Origin: Spirochaetae bacterium HGW-Spirochaetae-1
Lineage (GTDB): Bacteria; Spirochaetota; UBA4802; UBA5550
Direction of reading: 5' to 3'
Length of the DNA stretch: 64,000 bases
NCBI GenBank assembly: GCA_002839375.1
Contig: PGXY01000003.1
Coordinates: forward strand, 529,863 to 593,862
The notes under the pieces were generated by a model, which searched no databases, had not been told where the DNA came from, and was given only the letters and a program-made list of their open reading frames with translations. A program made the translations under genes and the position numbers. Of this stretch, positions 33,659-41,677 are shown in pieces. Numbering within the stretch: the first letter of the stretch is position 1; each line of letters opens with the position of its first letter.

Positions 33659-34201
33659 TCAATTTTTCAACGCCATCCTTTCCCTTTCCAGGTCCCGGTA
33701 GAGAAGCCGGGATCCTTTTTTAATAACTCCCGTCATTAAAATACGACATTCCAGGTCCATATACAGAAGAGCGACAACGGACAGGGAAGAATGCACAAGA
33801 AAATAACGGTAGCAGGTGCCCGTGAGCGTATTGAGAAGACGGGGGACGCGGTCATCGACATGCCACCGGTAGCGGATGATCTGGTAATAAACCTCTCCTA
33901 AAAGGTGCAGCGAGGTGCCCATACCCAAAATGGACCTTAATACACCTCGCAGGTTCACATGCCCGGCGCGAAGATCATTCATGAGCTGTTTATCCAGTAT
34001 CCACAGCATGCCCCGGGCCAGCTCACGGCTCTTGTCTGAGAGAGAGTGGTCCTTCTGCATGACGGAGAGATGATTACGGTGATAATCCAGACTGGCGTCC
34101 AGTATCCATATCCACCGCCGCTTCGCATAACGATGATACACATATAAAACAGGAAGGGAAATGATAAGCGCTGATATTTGAATTATTCCGATAATCGTCA
34201 T
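33659..34201 (-). CDS. Hypothetical membrane-anchored protein
   Basis: 180 residues. One N-terminal hydrophobic helix (about 3-23) followed by a basic, mostly helical region and a weak second hydrophobic stretch (about 135-150, HSSLSVVALLYMDLE). No recognised domain or catalytic motif. Its C-terminal coding region contains a 16-bp sequence, TTTTTTAATAACTCCC on the plus strand (33716-33731), that is repeated exactly at the end of the neighbouring phosphofructokinase gene. Confidence 0.6.
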   Translation of the reverse strand: MTIIGIIQISALIISLPVLYVYHRYAKRRWIWILDASLDYHRNHLSVMQKDHSLSDKSRELARGMLWILDKQLMNDLRAGHVNLRGVLRSILGMGTSLHLLGEVYYQIIRYRWHVDDRVPRLLNTLTGTCYRYFLVHSSLSVVALLYMDLECRILMTGVIKKGSRLLYRDLERERMALKN

Positions 34202-34303
34202 AAAGACAATGATTGTGAAGCGGTTAATTTTTTCAATTAGTATTTAAGTGGAATCGTTCAACTAATCCCGCTGTGGCGATATTTTATTTAAGGTATCCCG
34301 GAT

Positions 34304-34846
34304 TTATTCTTTTTCCGGAAAAAACTTCATCGCCGCCGAGTTCATGCAGAATCGATTACCCGTGGGGGCCGGGCCGTCATTAAAGACATGGCCCAGGTGC
34401 CCTCCGCACACGGCGCAGAGGACCTCATTGCGCACCATGCCGTGAGAGCGGTCTTCCCGAAGGGTCACATTGCCGTTATTGACTGCCTGTGTGAAGCTGG
34501 GCCAGCCCGTGCCGGAATGAAACTTGTCATCGGACCGGAACAGGTCGTTGCCGCAGGCCGCGCACCGGTATATTCCCTTTTTGTTCATCGCATCATACTC
34601 ACCGGTAAAGGCGCATTCCGTACCACCGCGCCGCAAAACATCAAACTGCTCCTGGGGAAGAAGGGTCTTCCATTCCGCGTCGGATTTCTCTATTTTCTTC
34701 ACGGCCTTCATAGACCCCGTTTCCATATCATACACCGTTACGGTTTCATCCGTGGCATCCATGTGCCTGGTCTCCTTTTTCATATCGCACCTCGTCAGGC
34801 CAATGGCCAGCAGTATCAGCAGCATTAATGCAGCTTTTCTCATCAT
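34304..34846 (-). CDS. msrB: Peptide-methionine (R)-S-oxide reductase, exported
   Basis: 180 residues. After a signal sequence ending IGLTRC (possible lipobox, Cys20), the MsrB domain starts at SDAEWKTLLPQEQFDVLRRGG. Zinc ligands YRCAAC and VLCAVCGG and the active-site Cys in NRFCMNSAAM are all present, with HSGTGWPSF and HLGHVFNDGP. It reduces methionine-R-sulfoxide in proteins, here in the envelope. The mid-domain Cys used for thioredoxin recycling is not obvious. ATG 34846 has AAGGA about ten bases upstream. Confidence 0.9.
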   Translation of the reverse strand: MMRKAALMLLILLAIGLTRCDMKKETRHMDATDETVTVYDMETGSMKAVKKIEKSDAEWKTLLPQEQFDVLRRGGTECAFTGEYDAMNKKGIYRCAACGNDLFRSDDKFHSGTGWPSFTQAVNNGNVTLREDRSHGMVRNEVLCAVCGGHLGHVFNDGPAPTGNRFCMNSAAMKFFPEKE

Positions 34847-35022
34847 ATATCTCACATCCTTTCTTCAGGATATAGAAACCCTTTGCTCTGAGCAAACAGG
34901 TGTGTGATATGATGTAATCACTTCGCGAATGTTACACCAGGTATTTTACAGGATTATACATTGACTTTTCCAAGTGCGCATGCTATTCTTCAACAAACTA
35001 TATACCATTATTGGAGGCTTAC

Positions 35023-35277
35023 ATGAAAAATACGGGGATACAATTGGCAGGATATATGACGACCATTATCATCGTTGTTTTAGTCAGCCTGTTTGCCGCA
35101 GCGGCTGATACAGGCAGCGAAATCTTCAATAAAAAATGCGGGCTGTGCCATGATCTTCCTGATCCCAATGCCTATTCAAAAACGGACTGGGTGAAAAATG
35201 TCACCAGGATGGCTGACCGGGCCCTTCTAACGGCTGAAGAAAAAACGGCTATCATGGCCCTGAACAGCGGGAAATAG
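35023..35277 (+). CDS. Small monoheme cytochrome c-like protein
   Basis: 84 residues. A signal or anchor helix (about 10-28) precedes one CGLCH heme-binding motif (Cys39, Cys42, His43). DLPDPNAYSKTDWVKNVTRM follows, with Met63 as a possible distal ligand; this pattern occurs in short cytochrome c domains of larger dehydrogenases. It would carry electrons in the periplasm; partner unknown. ATG 35023 has GGAGG upstream. No cytochrome maturation or oxidase genes are nearby. Confidence 0.72.
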   Translation: MKNTGIQLAGYMTTIIIVVLVSLFAAAADTGSEIFNKKCGLCHDLPDPNAYSKTDWVKNVTRMADRALLTAEEKTAIMALNSGK

Positions 35278-35314
35278 CCGTCTGTTTTATTCATCACCGC
35301 AACAGAATTATCCC

Positions 35315-35357
35315 TTGACGGAAATTTCTGTATATTTATCATCGTCCTGTATATTTA
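35315..35357 (+). promoter_or_regulatory. Promoter of the deacetylase-fold gene with a direct repeat
   Basis: TTGACG (35315-35320), 16-nt spacer, TATCAT (35337-35342). CTGTATATTTA occurs twice, at 35328-35338 and 35347-35357, 19 bp apart, overlapping and following the -10; it may be a regulator site. Confidence 0.45.
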
Positions 35358-35381
35358 AACTTTATTTCTCATACATACCCC

Positions 35382-36515
35382 ATGAAACAGGGAATGCACA
35401 TACTCTTCTATTCCGACGAACTGGCCTCATTCCAGTACAGCGCGACCCATCCCTTCAAACCGGGCAGGGCCCGTCAGCTCATGGATCTCCTGAATCGCTA
35501 TGCCCTCATGTATGAGCCTAACCAGAAAATTCTGATGCCCGAACCCCTCGATGAAAAACTGCTCCTCCTTTTTCATGAACGGCGTTATATTGACCTGCTT
35601 AAAAAATGCAACAGCGGTGAATTCAACCTGGAGATGCTCGAAGCCGGCATAGGCAATCCCGACAATCCCGTCATGCCGGGAATGCTGGATTTCGCCCTGA
35701 AGGCCTCGGGAGGCACATGGCAGGGGGCCATGATGCTTCTCAACGGCGAGGCCCGCTTCGTGTTCAATCCCCTGGGAGGCTTCCACCATGCCGGCCGCAA
35801 CTATGCCGAGGGTTTCTGCTACATCAATGATATCGCCATTGCCATCCAGGAATGCGTCAACCGGGGAAAAAAGGTCGCCTATATAGACATCGATGCCCAT
35901 CACGGCAACGGGGTCCAGGATGCTTTTTATTCATCGGACAAAGTGCTGACTATTTCGCTCCATGAATCGGGAAAAACCCTCTATCCCTGGAGCGGTTTCG
36001 AGGATGAGACGGGGATAAAAGATGGCGAGGGTTACAATGTTAACATTCCCTTTATGGAAAACAGCGACGACGAGGTGTACCTTTATGCCTTTCGCGAACT
36101 GGTACCGCCCCTTCTCGAGCGGTTCAATGCAGACCTGATCTTCGTGGAGGTGGGAGGTGACGCACACCGCGAGGACCCCCTGGCGCACCTCAACCTTACA
36201 AGCAATGCCTACAAGGAAATCATACAGACTATAAACGGCCTCTCGGACCGCATTATTGCTACGGGCGGCGGCGGCTATAACGTCTTTAAAACAGCATCTC
36301 TGTGGGCCCTGGCCTGGTCCCTTTTCTGCGACATCGAGCCCGAGGACAACTTCGCCGGAAGCGTTGGCGGCATGATGTTCGGCCCCGAAGCACATTCGGG
36401 TTCCCTCAATGATGCACCCTTCACGATCACAGGCAGCACAAAGGAACAGTGCATGGACCATGCCCGTAAGGTAACCGCTTTCCTGAAAGAGAATATCCCC
36501 CTGCTCAAATCCTGA
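35382..36515 (+). CDS. Histone-deacetylase-fold amidohydrolase
   Basis: 377 residues. HDAC superfamily: GGFHHAGRN (tandem His, about 135), YIDIDAHHGNGVQDAF (zinc Asp and His, about 168-183), VEVGGDAHREDPLAHLNLT and the catalytic Tyr in GGGGYN. These zinc enzymes remove acetyl or related acyl groups; bacterial members act on acetoin regulators, polyamines or protein lysine. AcuC is the closest named relative, but the substrate is not certain. In context of the acetyl-CoA and GNAT genes downstream it could be the reversing enzyme, though not adjacent. The 3' end overlaps the convergent methyltransferase gene by 11 bp. Confidence 0.87.
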   Translation: MKQGMHILFYSDELASFQYSATHPFKPGRARQLMDLLNRYALMYEPNQKILMPEPLDEKLLLLFHERRYIDLLKKCNSGEFNLEMLEAGIGNPDNPVMPGMLDFALKASGGTWQGAMMLLNGEARFVFNPLGGFHHAGRNYAEGFCYINDIAIAIQECVNRGKKVAYIDIDAHHGNGVQDAFYSSDKVLTISLHESGKTLYPWSGFEDETGIKDGEGYNVNIPFMENSDDEVYLYAFRELVPPLLERFNADLIFVEVGGDAHREDPLAHLNLTSNAYKEIIQTINGLSDRIIATGGGGYNVFKTASLWALAWSLFCDIEPEDNFAGSVGGMMFGPEAHSGSLNDAPFTITGSTKEQCMDHARKVTAFLKENIPLLKS

Positions 36516-37164
36516 ACATATCGAGCGAACAGACAATCAGCTCCTCGTGGAATCCCGGCCATCCCGCCAGATGATGCCGTTCTATGACATCATGCCTTTT
36601 CAGCTCATCATGAAATGCCCGGTCGCCGGCAAGTCCGGCATCGCCGAGAAAAAGCAGCCTTGTTCCTCCCGCGTCCCGGTAGGCCTTCAGCGCACCCAGG
36701 GCCATGGGATCATCCAGGAGCGGCCACGAAAGCAGCAGGGAATGGTCCGGGTACAGGGCGGCGCTTCGCTCGTCACCCTCATCGATATGATACCATGCGT
36801 CGTTATACCACCGGTTTGCCGCGTCCAGTTCCCAGGGGCTCGCTTCCTGGGGAGGAAACCGGTCGATGGCCGTAACACCGACATCCATCTGGGACAGGCA
36901 ATAGGCCCAGTACCCGCTGCCGGCACCGATTTCCACAATGGGTGCATACCGGGCCATGCATGCCAGTATATCGTAGCAGGGAATGGAAAATGCAAAATCC
37001 GTCACCAGTTCCTCCCGGTTCTCCAGAAGCCTGCGAACCAGGTCTTCACCGTTCTCACGCGCTTTTCCGATGATGGCCAGAACGCGATGAAGATAGGGAT
37101 TCTTTATCTTCATGTCCATTTCATGGGGAATATAGTTCAGTATTGAAAATTTACTTGTATCCAC
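36505..37164 (-). CDS. SAM-dependent methyltransferase-like protein
   Basis: 219 residues. The class I SAM-binding loop is visible as PIVEIGAGSGYWAYCLSQM, followed by an acidic end of strand 2 (VTAIDRFPP). The remainder (LLLSWPLLDDPMALGALKAY, then GDAGLAGDRAFHDEL) fits a small Rossmann methyltransferase. Substrate unknown. GTG start overlaps the stop of the upstream Mut7-C gene by one base (TAGTG). The stop lies 11 bp inside the convergent deacetylase-fold gene. Confidence 0.72.
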   Translation of the reverse strand: MDTSKFSILNYIPHEMDMKIKNPYLHRVLAIIGKARENGEDLVRRLLENREELVTDFAFSIPCYDILACMARYAPIVEIGAGSGYWAYCLSQMDVGVTAIDRFPPQEASPWELDAANRWYNDAWYHIDEGDERSAALYPDHSLLLSWPLLDDPMALGALKAYRDAGGTRLLFLGDAGLAGDRAFHDELKRHDVIERHHLAGWPGFHEELIVCSLDMFRI

Positions 37165-37940
37165 TACCCATCCTCGCCATCCGGGGCATCGGGGTTCATT
37201 ATGGCTTCAATCACTTGCTCCAGCCTATCATAGTGACTCCCCTTCCAGTACAATTTTCCGCACTGCCCGCACCGGTAATACTCACGGCACCACTCCAGGA
37301 CACCGGGGGGAACATGGCGCTCAAGAACATCACGGTTTTCTTCATAATCGAACACGGCCATGGGGCCATTGCACTCCAGGCACCGGCTGAAGGGCCTGCA
37401 CAGGTCCCGGATATCCAGACGGTCCAGCACCTCCCTCACCTGTTTTTCCGAATCCGTGTTCCGTACATAGAGCCCCCGGTCCACTATCTTACGCATGAGG
37501 AGCTGACGGTCCCTGGTGAGGAGAAGCCGCGAATCACGGTCCGAGATGAAGGCCAGTTCATCATCATCGCGCCCCGCCTCGTAATCCACATCGAATCCCA
37601 GGAGACGCAATCGACGCGCCAGTTTCCTCAGGTGAACATCCAGCACAAAACGAACCTGCCGCAGAGGATGGGGCCGCAGCCGTGTCGCGCTCCGTATATT
37701 GAGACGCTCAAACACGGGATACACGCTTATTCTATCGCCGTCCTCAACAATGCGGTCGAAGTCAACCGACTCACCGTTCACCAGGATCAGGTCCACCTCC
37801 ACATGGGGTATCCCGAAGGACTCAATGAGGTCCTTTATTGAACGCCTCCCGGTGAAAGTGAAAGGTATGTCTATTTTTCTCTGGGAACGATCAAGGAAAT
37901 CATTGAGTTCCTCATAAAAACGGATGGTCACGCCATACAT
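37164..37940 (-). CDS. Mut7-C RNase (PIN-like) protein with ubiquitin-like N-terminus
   Basis: 258 residues in three parts: a ThiS/ubiquitin-like fold (about 1-82, ending ISVYPVFERL), a Mut7-C PIN-type nuclease domain (about 95-175; FVLDVHLRKLARRLRLLGFD, then LLLTRDRQLL) with acidic residues for metal binding, and a zinc ribbon (SRCLECNGPM, then YRCGQCGKLYW). The family is predicted to cut RNA; a bacterial role has not been settled. The start overlaps the stop of the DUF503 gene (TAATG), so the three genes are tightly coupled. Confidence 0.85.
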   Translation of the reverse strand: MYGVTIRFYEELNDFLDRSQRKIDIPFTFTGRRSIKDLIESFGIPHVEVDLILVNGESVDFDRIVEDGDRISVYPVFERLNIRSATRLRPHPLRQVRFVLDVHLRKLARRLRLLGFDVDYEAGRDDDELAFISDRDSRLLLTRDRQLLMRKIVDRGLYVRNTDSEKQVREVLDRLDIRDLCRPFSRCLECNGPMAVFDYEENRDVLERHVPPGVLEWCREYYRCGQCGKLYWKGSHYDRLEQVIEAIMNPDAPDGEDG

Positions 37941-38227
37941 TACAGCTCTTCCCTTGTGATGCCGGTCAACAGGGCATCCACTATTTCTTCCGCCTCTTTC
38001 TCCAGAATGTTAACGGCCCGGTCAAGTCCCTTCCTGTCCAGGGACACGATGACAAAGGACCACCGCGACTTCATGTGCTCGTCCTGATAGCCGCTTTCAC
38101 AGAGGGCGATGTGGGACATCCTGCCGAAGCGCCTCCTGAGTCCCGACATACGGCTTCGTTTTTCCTTCAGGGAACGACAGCCTTCGAGACGAAAATCCAT
38201 GTGTATAAGCCCGATAAACATACACAA
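37940..38227 (-). CDS. DUF503 (YlxP-like) protein
   Basis: 95 residues. The pattern FRLEGCRSLKEKRSRMSGLRRRFGRM, split by SLKEKR, then ALCESGYQDEHMKSRWSFVIVS matches the DUF503/YlxP family, which in many bacteria sits near nusA-infB-rbfA and is linked to ribosome work. Here it instead leads an operon with the Mut7-C nuclease and the methyltransferase, suggesting an RNA-related function. No good ribosome site is seen at the ATG. Confidence 0.82.
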   Translation of the reverse strand: MCMFIGLIHMDFRLEGCRSLKEKRSRMSGLRRRFGRMSHIALCESGYQDEHMKSRWSFVIVSLDRKGLDRAVNILEKEAEEIVDALLTGITREEL

Positions 38228-38585
38228 AAGAAAGCATCCCCTGCCGCTTCATGCAAGAATATTTTCACCTCCATTACGGATTTCCCCGGCGATCCTCAAA
38301 TCGTTCCATGGGACTTTCCCCCATGAAGTCTTTAGCAGATTTACTATACATGGGAGGGCATCAGCCCCATTGCTATTATCCGTTCTCGAATATATATTAG
38401 AATCAGTTTGAGCCAGACATAGTTCATCTCCTTTCCGTCACGCATTAAGGATGATCGGGGATGCCGGAGCAGGGGAAAAAAAGGCCAGGTTCAAAAAAAA
38501 AGTGAAAAGCCTTTGACATTATGATATGACTGTCATACATAGTTAACTGGCACTTTTCACATAATCGCCATATTGGAGGACTGTC
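38228..38585 (+). promoter_or_regulatory. Intergenic region with promoter-embedded palindrome
   Basis: Most of the 358 nt shows nothing definite. Near the right end TTGACA (38513-38518) is followed after 17 nt by TACATA (38536-38541). The spacer contains TATGAC-T-GTCATA (38525-38537), a perfect 6-bp-arm palindrome, so a bound protein would block RNA polymerase. This should drive the hexapeptide acyltransferase gene. Confidence 0.5.
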
Positions 38586-39116
38586 ATGTTCAGACGCAGA
38601 ATTGCCGGCGTAAAAATCTATCACCCTGCCAAGATCAGCGGTATAAGTAATATTGAATTCGGCAAAAATATCATCATCGACAGCTTCACCTATATCTATG
38701 CCAATAAAAGGCTGGTTATAGGCAATAATGTGCATATCGCCAGTTTTGTCTTTATCAGCGGGGGGGATGTTATTGAAATCGGTGATTTCGTCGGGCTTTT
38801 CCAGGGAAGCAAAATCTACGCCAGTACCGATGATTTCAAGGACTGGGGATTCGGCAATCCCACAATCGATGAGAAATACCGGAATCCCTACCGTGCCCCG
38901 GTTTCAATCGGACGATTTGTATCCGTGGGGGCCAACAGCGTAATCCTGCCGGGAGTGACTATTGGAGAAGGTGCCGCCATCGGGGCTGGCTCCACCATCA
39001 CAAAAAACCTTGAGCCGTGGGGCATCTATCTCAACAACAAAAAAATAGGTGAACGAAACCGGGAAGGGGTGCTGGCCAATTATGAACGCTATCTCGGCGA
39101 ATCGGGTAAAAAGTAA
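38586..39116 (+). CDS. Left-handed beta-helix (hexapeptide) acyltransferase
   Basis: 176 residues. Repeated hexapeptides (IEFGKNIIIDSFTYIYA, LVIGNNVHIASFVFISG, VSIGRFVSVGANSVILPG, VTIGEGAAIGAGSTI) form a beta-helix of the maltose/galactoside acetyltransferase and WbbJ type. It would transfer an acetyl or similar group from CoA to a sugar or lipid-linked saccharide. The ATG has GGAGG a few bases upstream. It stands before the sensor kinase on the same strand, without clear functional link. Confidence 0.85.
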   Translation: MFRRRIAGVKIYHPAKISGISNIEFGKNIIIDSFTYIYANKRLVIGNNVHIASFVFISGGDVIEIGDFVGLFQGSKIYASTDDFKDWGFGNPTIDEKYRNPYRAPVSIGRFVSVGANSVILPGVTIGEGAAIGAGSTITKNLEPWGIYLNNKKIGERNREGVLANYERYLGESGKK

Positions 39117-39198
39117 TTCCACCGTCAATCCCGCTGCCGAGGACTGTTTTTTATACTTGAAAATATTCCTGTTTGCATTACAATAGCAAAATCGGGGC

Positions 39199-40821
39199 AT
39201 GTCCCTGATCAGCTATATCCCGTATGACGGTACCATGAAGAAAACCGACAAGAAAAATCCCTGCAGGAACAACGCCTGCTCGAACATTGAAAAGCTCAAT
39301 GCGAAGCTGCAGGCCATCCGCAATCTCAACCTGCTTATTTTCCGTGAGAAAAAAAACAAATGGGAGGCCATAGATATCTGTAGGTCCCTGGCGGACGGCG
39401 AGGCCTACCTGAGCTGCTGGATGGCGTCAACCGACGGCAGTGGTCTGACCAAGGAATTCGCCCATACCGGCAATTCCCAGTTCCTGCCGGATATGGAGGA
39501 ACGCAGGGCCGACTCAACGCTGAGCGATTTCATTAAAAAGGCCGTAAAACGGCCCGATATCATGATAAACGAGGCGCCGCTGCCCAAGGCAAAAAATCAC
39601 GAGGATGAAAGTGACAAACCGGGAACAATGACAACACGGATAGAATATAACAATCATGTCTATGGCGTTCTCTCCGTAAGCATCAACCGCGGTGAAGAGA
39701 TGCAGCCGGAACAGCAGCTCCTTTTCACTGAAGTGGCTAATGATATCGCCCTCGAATATTACAACATCGAGATGGAAGCCAATCAGAACGAGACGCTGGA
39801 AAGGCTCCACCAGTCGGAAAAATTTTACCGGACGATCTTTGAAACGACGGGAAACGCCACTATTCTCATCGACGAGGATACAACCATAAACTACGCCAAC
39901 ATCGAGTTTGAGAAGCTGTCTGCCTACGGCAGGGAGGAAATAGAGGGAAAAATGAGCTGGCAGGATTTTATCGCCAAGGAAGACCTGGAAATGATGCGGG
40001 AATATCACCGGATCAGGAGAATCGATTCCGACGCAGCGCCGCGCAATTACGAGTTTCATTTCATCGACCGCTACAACAACATTAAGGATATTTACGGTAC
40101 ATTCGACATCATTCCCGATACGAAAAAGAGCATCGCATCCTTCATGGACATCACGGAGCAGAAAATGCTGGAGAGTGATATCATTCGTATAAGCGAACAG
40201 GAGCGCCAGAAGATAGGCAATGATCTTCATGACGGCCTGGGTCCCCACCTTGTGGGAGTAAAATTCATGATGAACCTGCTGGAAAAAAAACTGAAGGAAA
40301 AACACCTCATCGATGAAGCGAAGGACGTGGAGGAAATAAATGCGCTCATAACCCAGGGGATAAACCATACGCGGCGCCTGGTCAAGGGATTGTGCCCGGT
40401 GGATATAGATACTGACGGCCTCATCGTGGCACTGGAGGACCTTACTTCAAACATTGAAAAAGTATTCAGTATCAAATGCACCTTTGAGCACGACGACTCG
40501 CTTCACATAACGGAAAATATCACCACGACACACCTCTACCTCATCGCCCAGGAGGCCGTGAACAACGCCATCAAGCACAGCAGGGCCGACAAAATTGACG
40601 TGGCCATCTTCGAAAAGGACGGGTTTATAACCCTGCAGATCCGGGACAACGGCATCGGCATCGAAAAGCTTCTTGACAGGAAAAAGGGAATGGGGATAAA
40701 TATTATGAAGTATCGTGCCCGCGTAATCAATGCAGCACTCGATATTCGCCCCAATATGGACAGAGGGACGAGTGTATCCTGTCTGATGAAAAAACACGAG
40801 ATAAACGCTCCACGGCATTAA
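39199..40821 (+). CDS. Soluble GAF-PAS sensor histidine kinase (NarX/DegS type)
   Basis: 540 residues, no membrane helix. A GAF-like domain (about 30-195) and a PAS domain (about 205-320; FYRTIFETTGNATILIDED) precede a HisKA_3 dimerisation domain with phospho-acceptor His344 in NDLHDGLGPHLVGVKF. The HATPase follows: AQEAVNNAIKHSRADKI and DNGIGIE, then GMGINIMKYRA. It should phosphorylate the LuxR-type regulator encoded 14 nt downstream. The N-terminus holds CRNNACSNI cysteines of unclear role. Cytoplasmic location implies a metabolic or redox signal. Confidence 0.9.
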   Translation: MSLISYIPYDGTMKKTDKKNPCRNNACSNIEKLNAKLQAIRNLNLLIFREKKNKWEAIDICRSLADGEAYLSCWMASTDGSGLTKEFAHTGNSQFLPDMEERRADSTLSDFIKKAVKRPDIMINEAPLPKAKNHEDESDKPGTMTTRIEYNNHVYGVLSVSINRGEEMQPEQQLLFTEVANDIALEYYNIEMEANQNETLERLHQSEKFYRTIFETTGNATILIDEDTTINYANIEFEKLSAYGREEIEGKMSWQDFIAKEDLEMMREYHRIRRIDSDAAPRNYEFHFIDRYNNIKDIYGTFDIIPDTKKSIASFMDITEQKMLESDIIRISEQERQKIGNDLHDGLGPHLVGVKFMMNLLEKKLKEKHLIDEAKDVEEINALITQGINHTRRLVKGLCPVDIDTDGLIVALEDLTSNIEKVFSIKCTFEHDDSLHITENITTTHLYLIAQEAVNNAIKHSRADKIDVAIFEKDGFITLQIRDNGIGIEKLLDRKKGMGINIMKYRARVINAALDIRPNMDRGTSVSCLMKKHEINAPRH

Positions 40822-40834
40822 GAGAGATCCGCCC

Positions 40835-41515
40835 ATGCATGAAAAACAATTTTCAAATTCAAAAATCGCGAAAATAGTCCTGGTCGAGGACCACCCCATT
40901 TTCAGAAAGGGGCTGGCACAGCTCATCAATAATGAAAAGGACATGACCGTCTGCGGCGAATCCGAGGACTCCGTCGAGGCCCTCCGCATAGTAAAGGAAC
41001 TGGAGCCCGATCTCGTTATCGTCGATATCACGCTAAAGGACAGGAACGGCATCGAGCTTATAAAGGATATAAAGATCCGCTTCCCGGAAATGAAAATTAT
41101 CGTTATATCAATGCATGATGAAAAAATTTATGCCGAGAGGGCGCTCCGGGCCGGGGCCAAGGGCTATATAATGAAACAGGAAGCCCCGGAAACAATCCTC
41201 AAGGCCATCCACCATGTCCTGAACAACAATGTCTACGTGAGTAACGATATAGCCACGAGGATATTCAATCTTTTCTTCGACGGCCGCGCCAAAGAGGACA
41301 ATAATCCCGTCAACCAGCTCACCGACCGGGAGCTGGAGATATTTCAACTCATCGGACAGGGCTTCGGAACGCGGCAGATAGCCAGCAAGCTTCATATCAG
41401 TGTAAAAACCGTGGAGAATCACCGGGCACACATAAAGGAGAAACTGAATCTGAAAAGCGCTATTGAACTGGTACAGCAGGCAACGCTATGGCTCCAGAGA
41501 AATCAGACAACTTAA
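40835..41515 (+). CDS. NarL/FixJ-type response regulator
   Basis: 226 residues. Receiver domain with acidic pair Glu18/Asp19 (VLVEDHPIF), phospho-site Asp64 (VIVDITLKD) and Lys114 (GYIMKQE), all intact. A LuxR-type helix-turn-helix ends the protein: LTDRELEIFQLIGQGFGTRQIASKL, split at QLIGQG, then HISVKTVENHRAHIKEKL. It is the partner of the upstream kinase, and the next genes, starting with the CoA-transferase-GNAT fusion, are the natural targets. Confidence 0.92.
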   Translation: MHEKQFSNSKIAKIVLVEDHPIFRKGLAQLINNEKDMTVCGESEDSVEALRIVKELEPDLVIVDITLKDRNGIELIKDIKIRFPEMKIIVISMHDEKIYAERALRAGAKGYIMKQEAPETILKAIHHVLNNNVYVSNDIATRIFNLFFDGRAKEDNNPVNQLTDRELEIFQLIGQGFGTRQIASKLHISVKTVENHRAHIKEKLNLKSAIELVQQATLWLQRNQTT

Positions 41516-41546
41516 CATCGGCAGGCAGACTGGTCTTATCAATACA

Positions 41547-41661
41547 TACCCATGAAAATATAGGGGAAACCCCCATACCAAAAAAAGAATTATCTCTACT
41601 GACAAAATATACCTTCACCCATTGCAATCATTACCGGCATAACATATCTTAAATTTAAGAT
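41547..41661 (+). promoter_or_regulatory. Palindromes upstream of the CoA-transferase operon
   Basis: ATAGGGG-AAA-CCCCCAT (41560-41576) is a 17-bp near-palindrome with one arm mismatch, preceded by TACCCAT (41547-41553). Closer to the gene, ATCTTAAATTTAAGAT (41646-41661) is a perfect 16-bp palindrome directly before the ribosome site AGGGGGAA. The first may also help stop read-through from the regulator gene; the second is a strong operator candidate. No clear sigma-70 hexamer pair was found. Confidence 0.5.
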
Positions 41662-41677
41662 CAGGGGGAAATACACA

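Noticed and set aside
38540-38560. CRP-like site before the acyltransferase gene
   Set aside because: CACTTTTCACA has only one TCACA half-site and wrong spacing for TGTGA-N6-TCACA.
41547-41553. TACCCAT as a NarL heptamer
   Set aside because: It fits the TACYYMT consensus, but one seven-base match is expected by chance; only the larger palindrome was kept.
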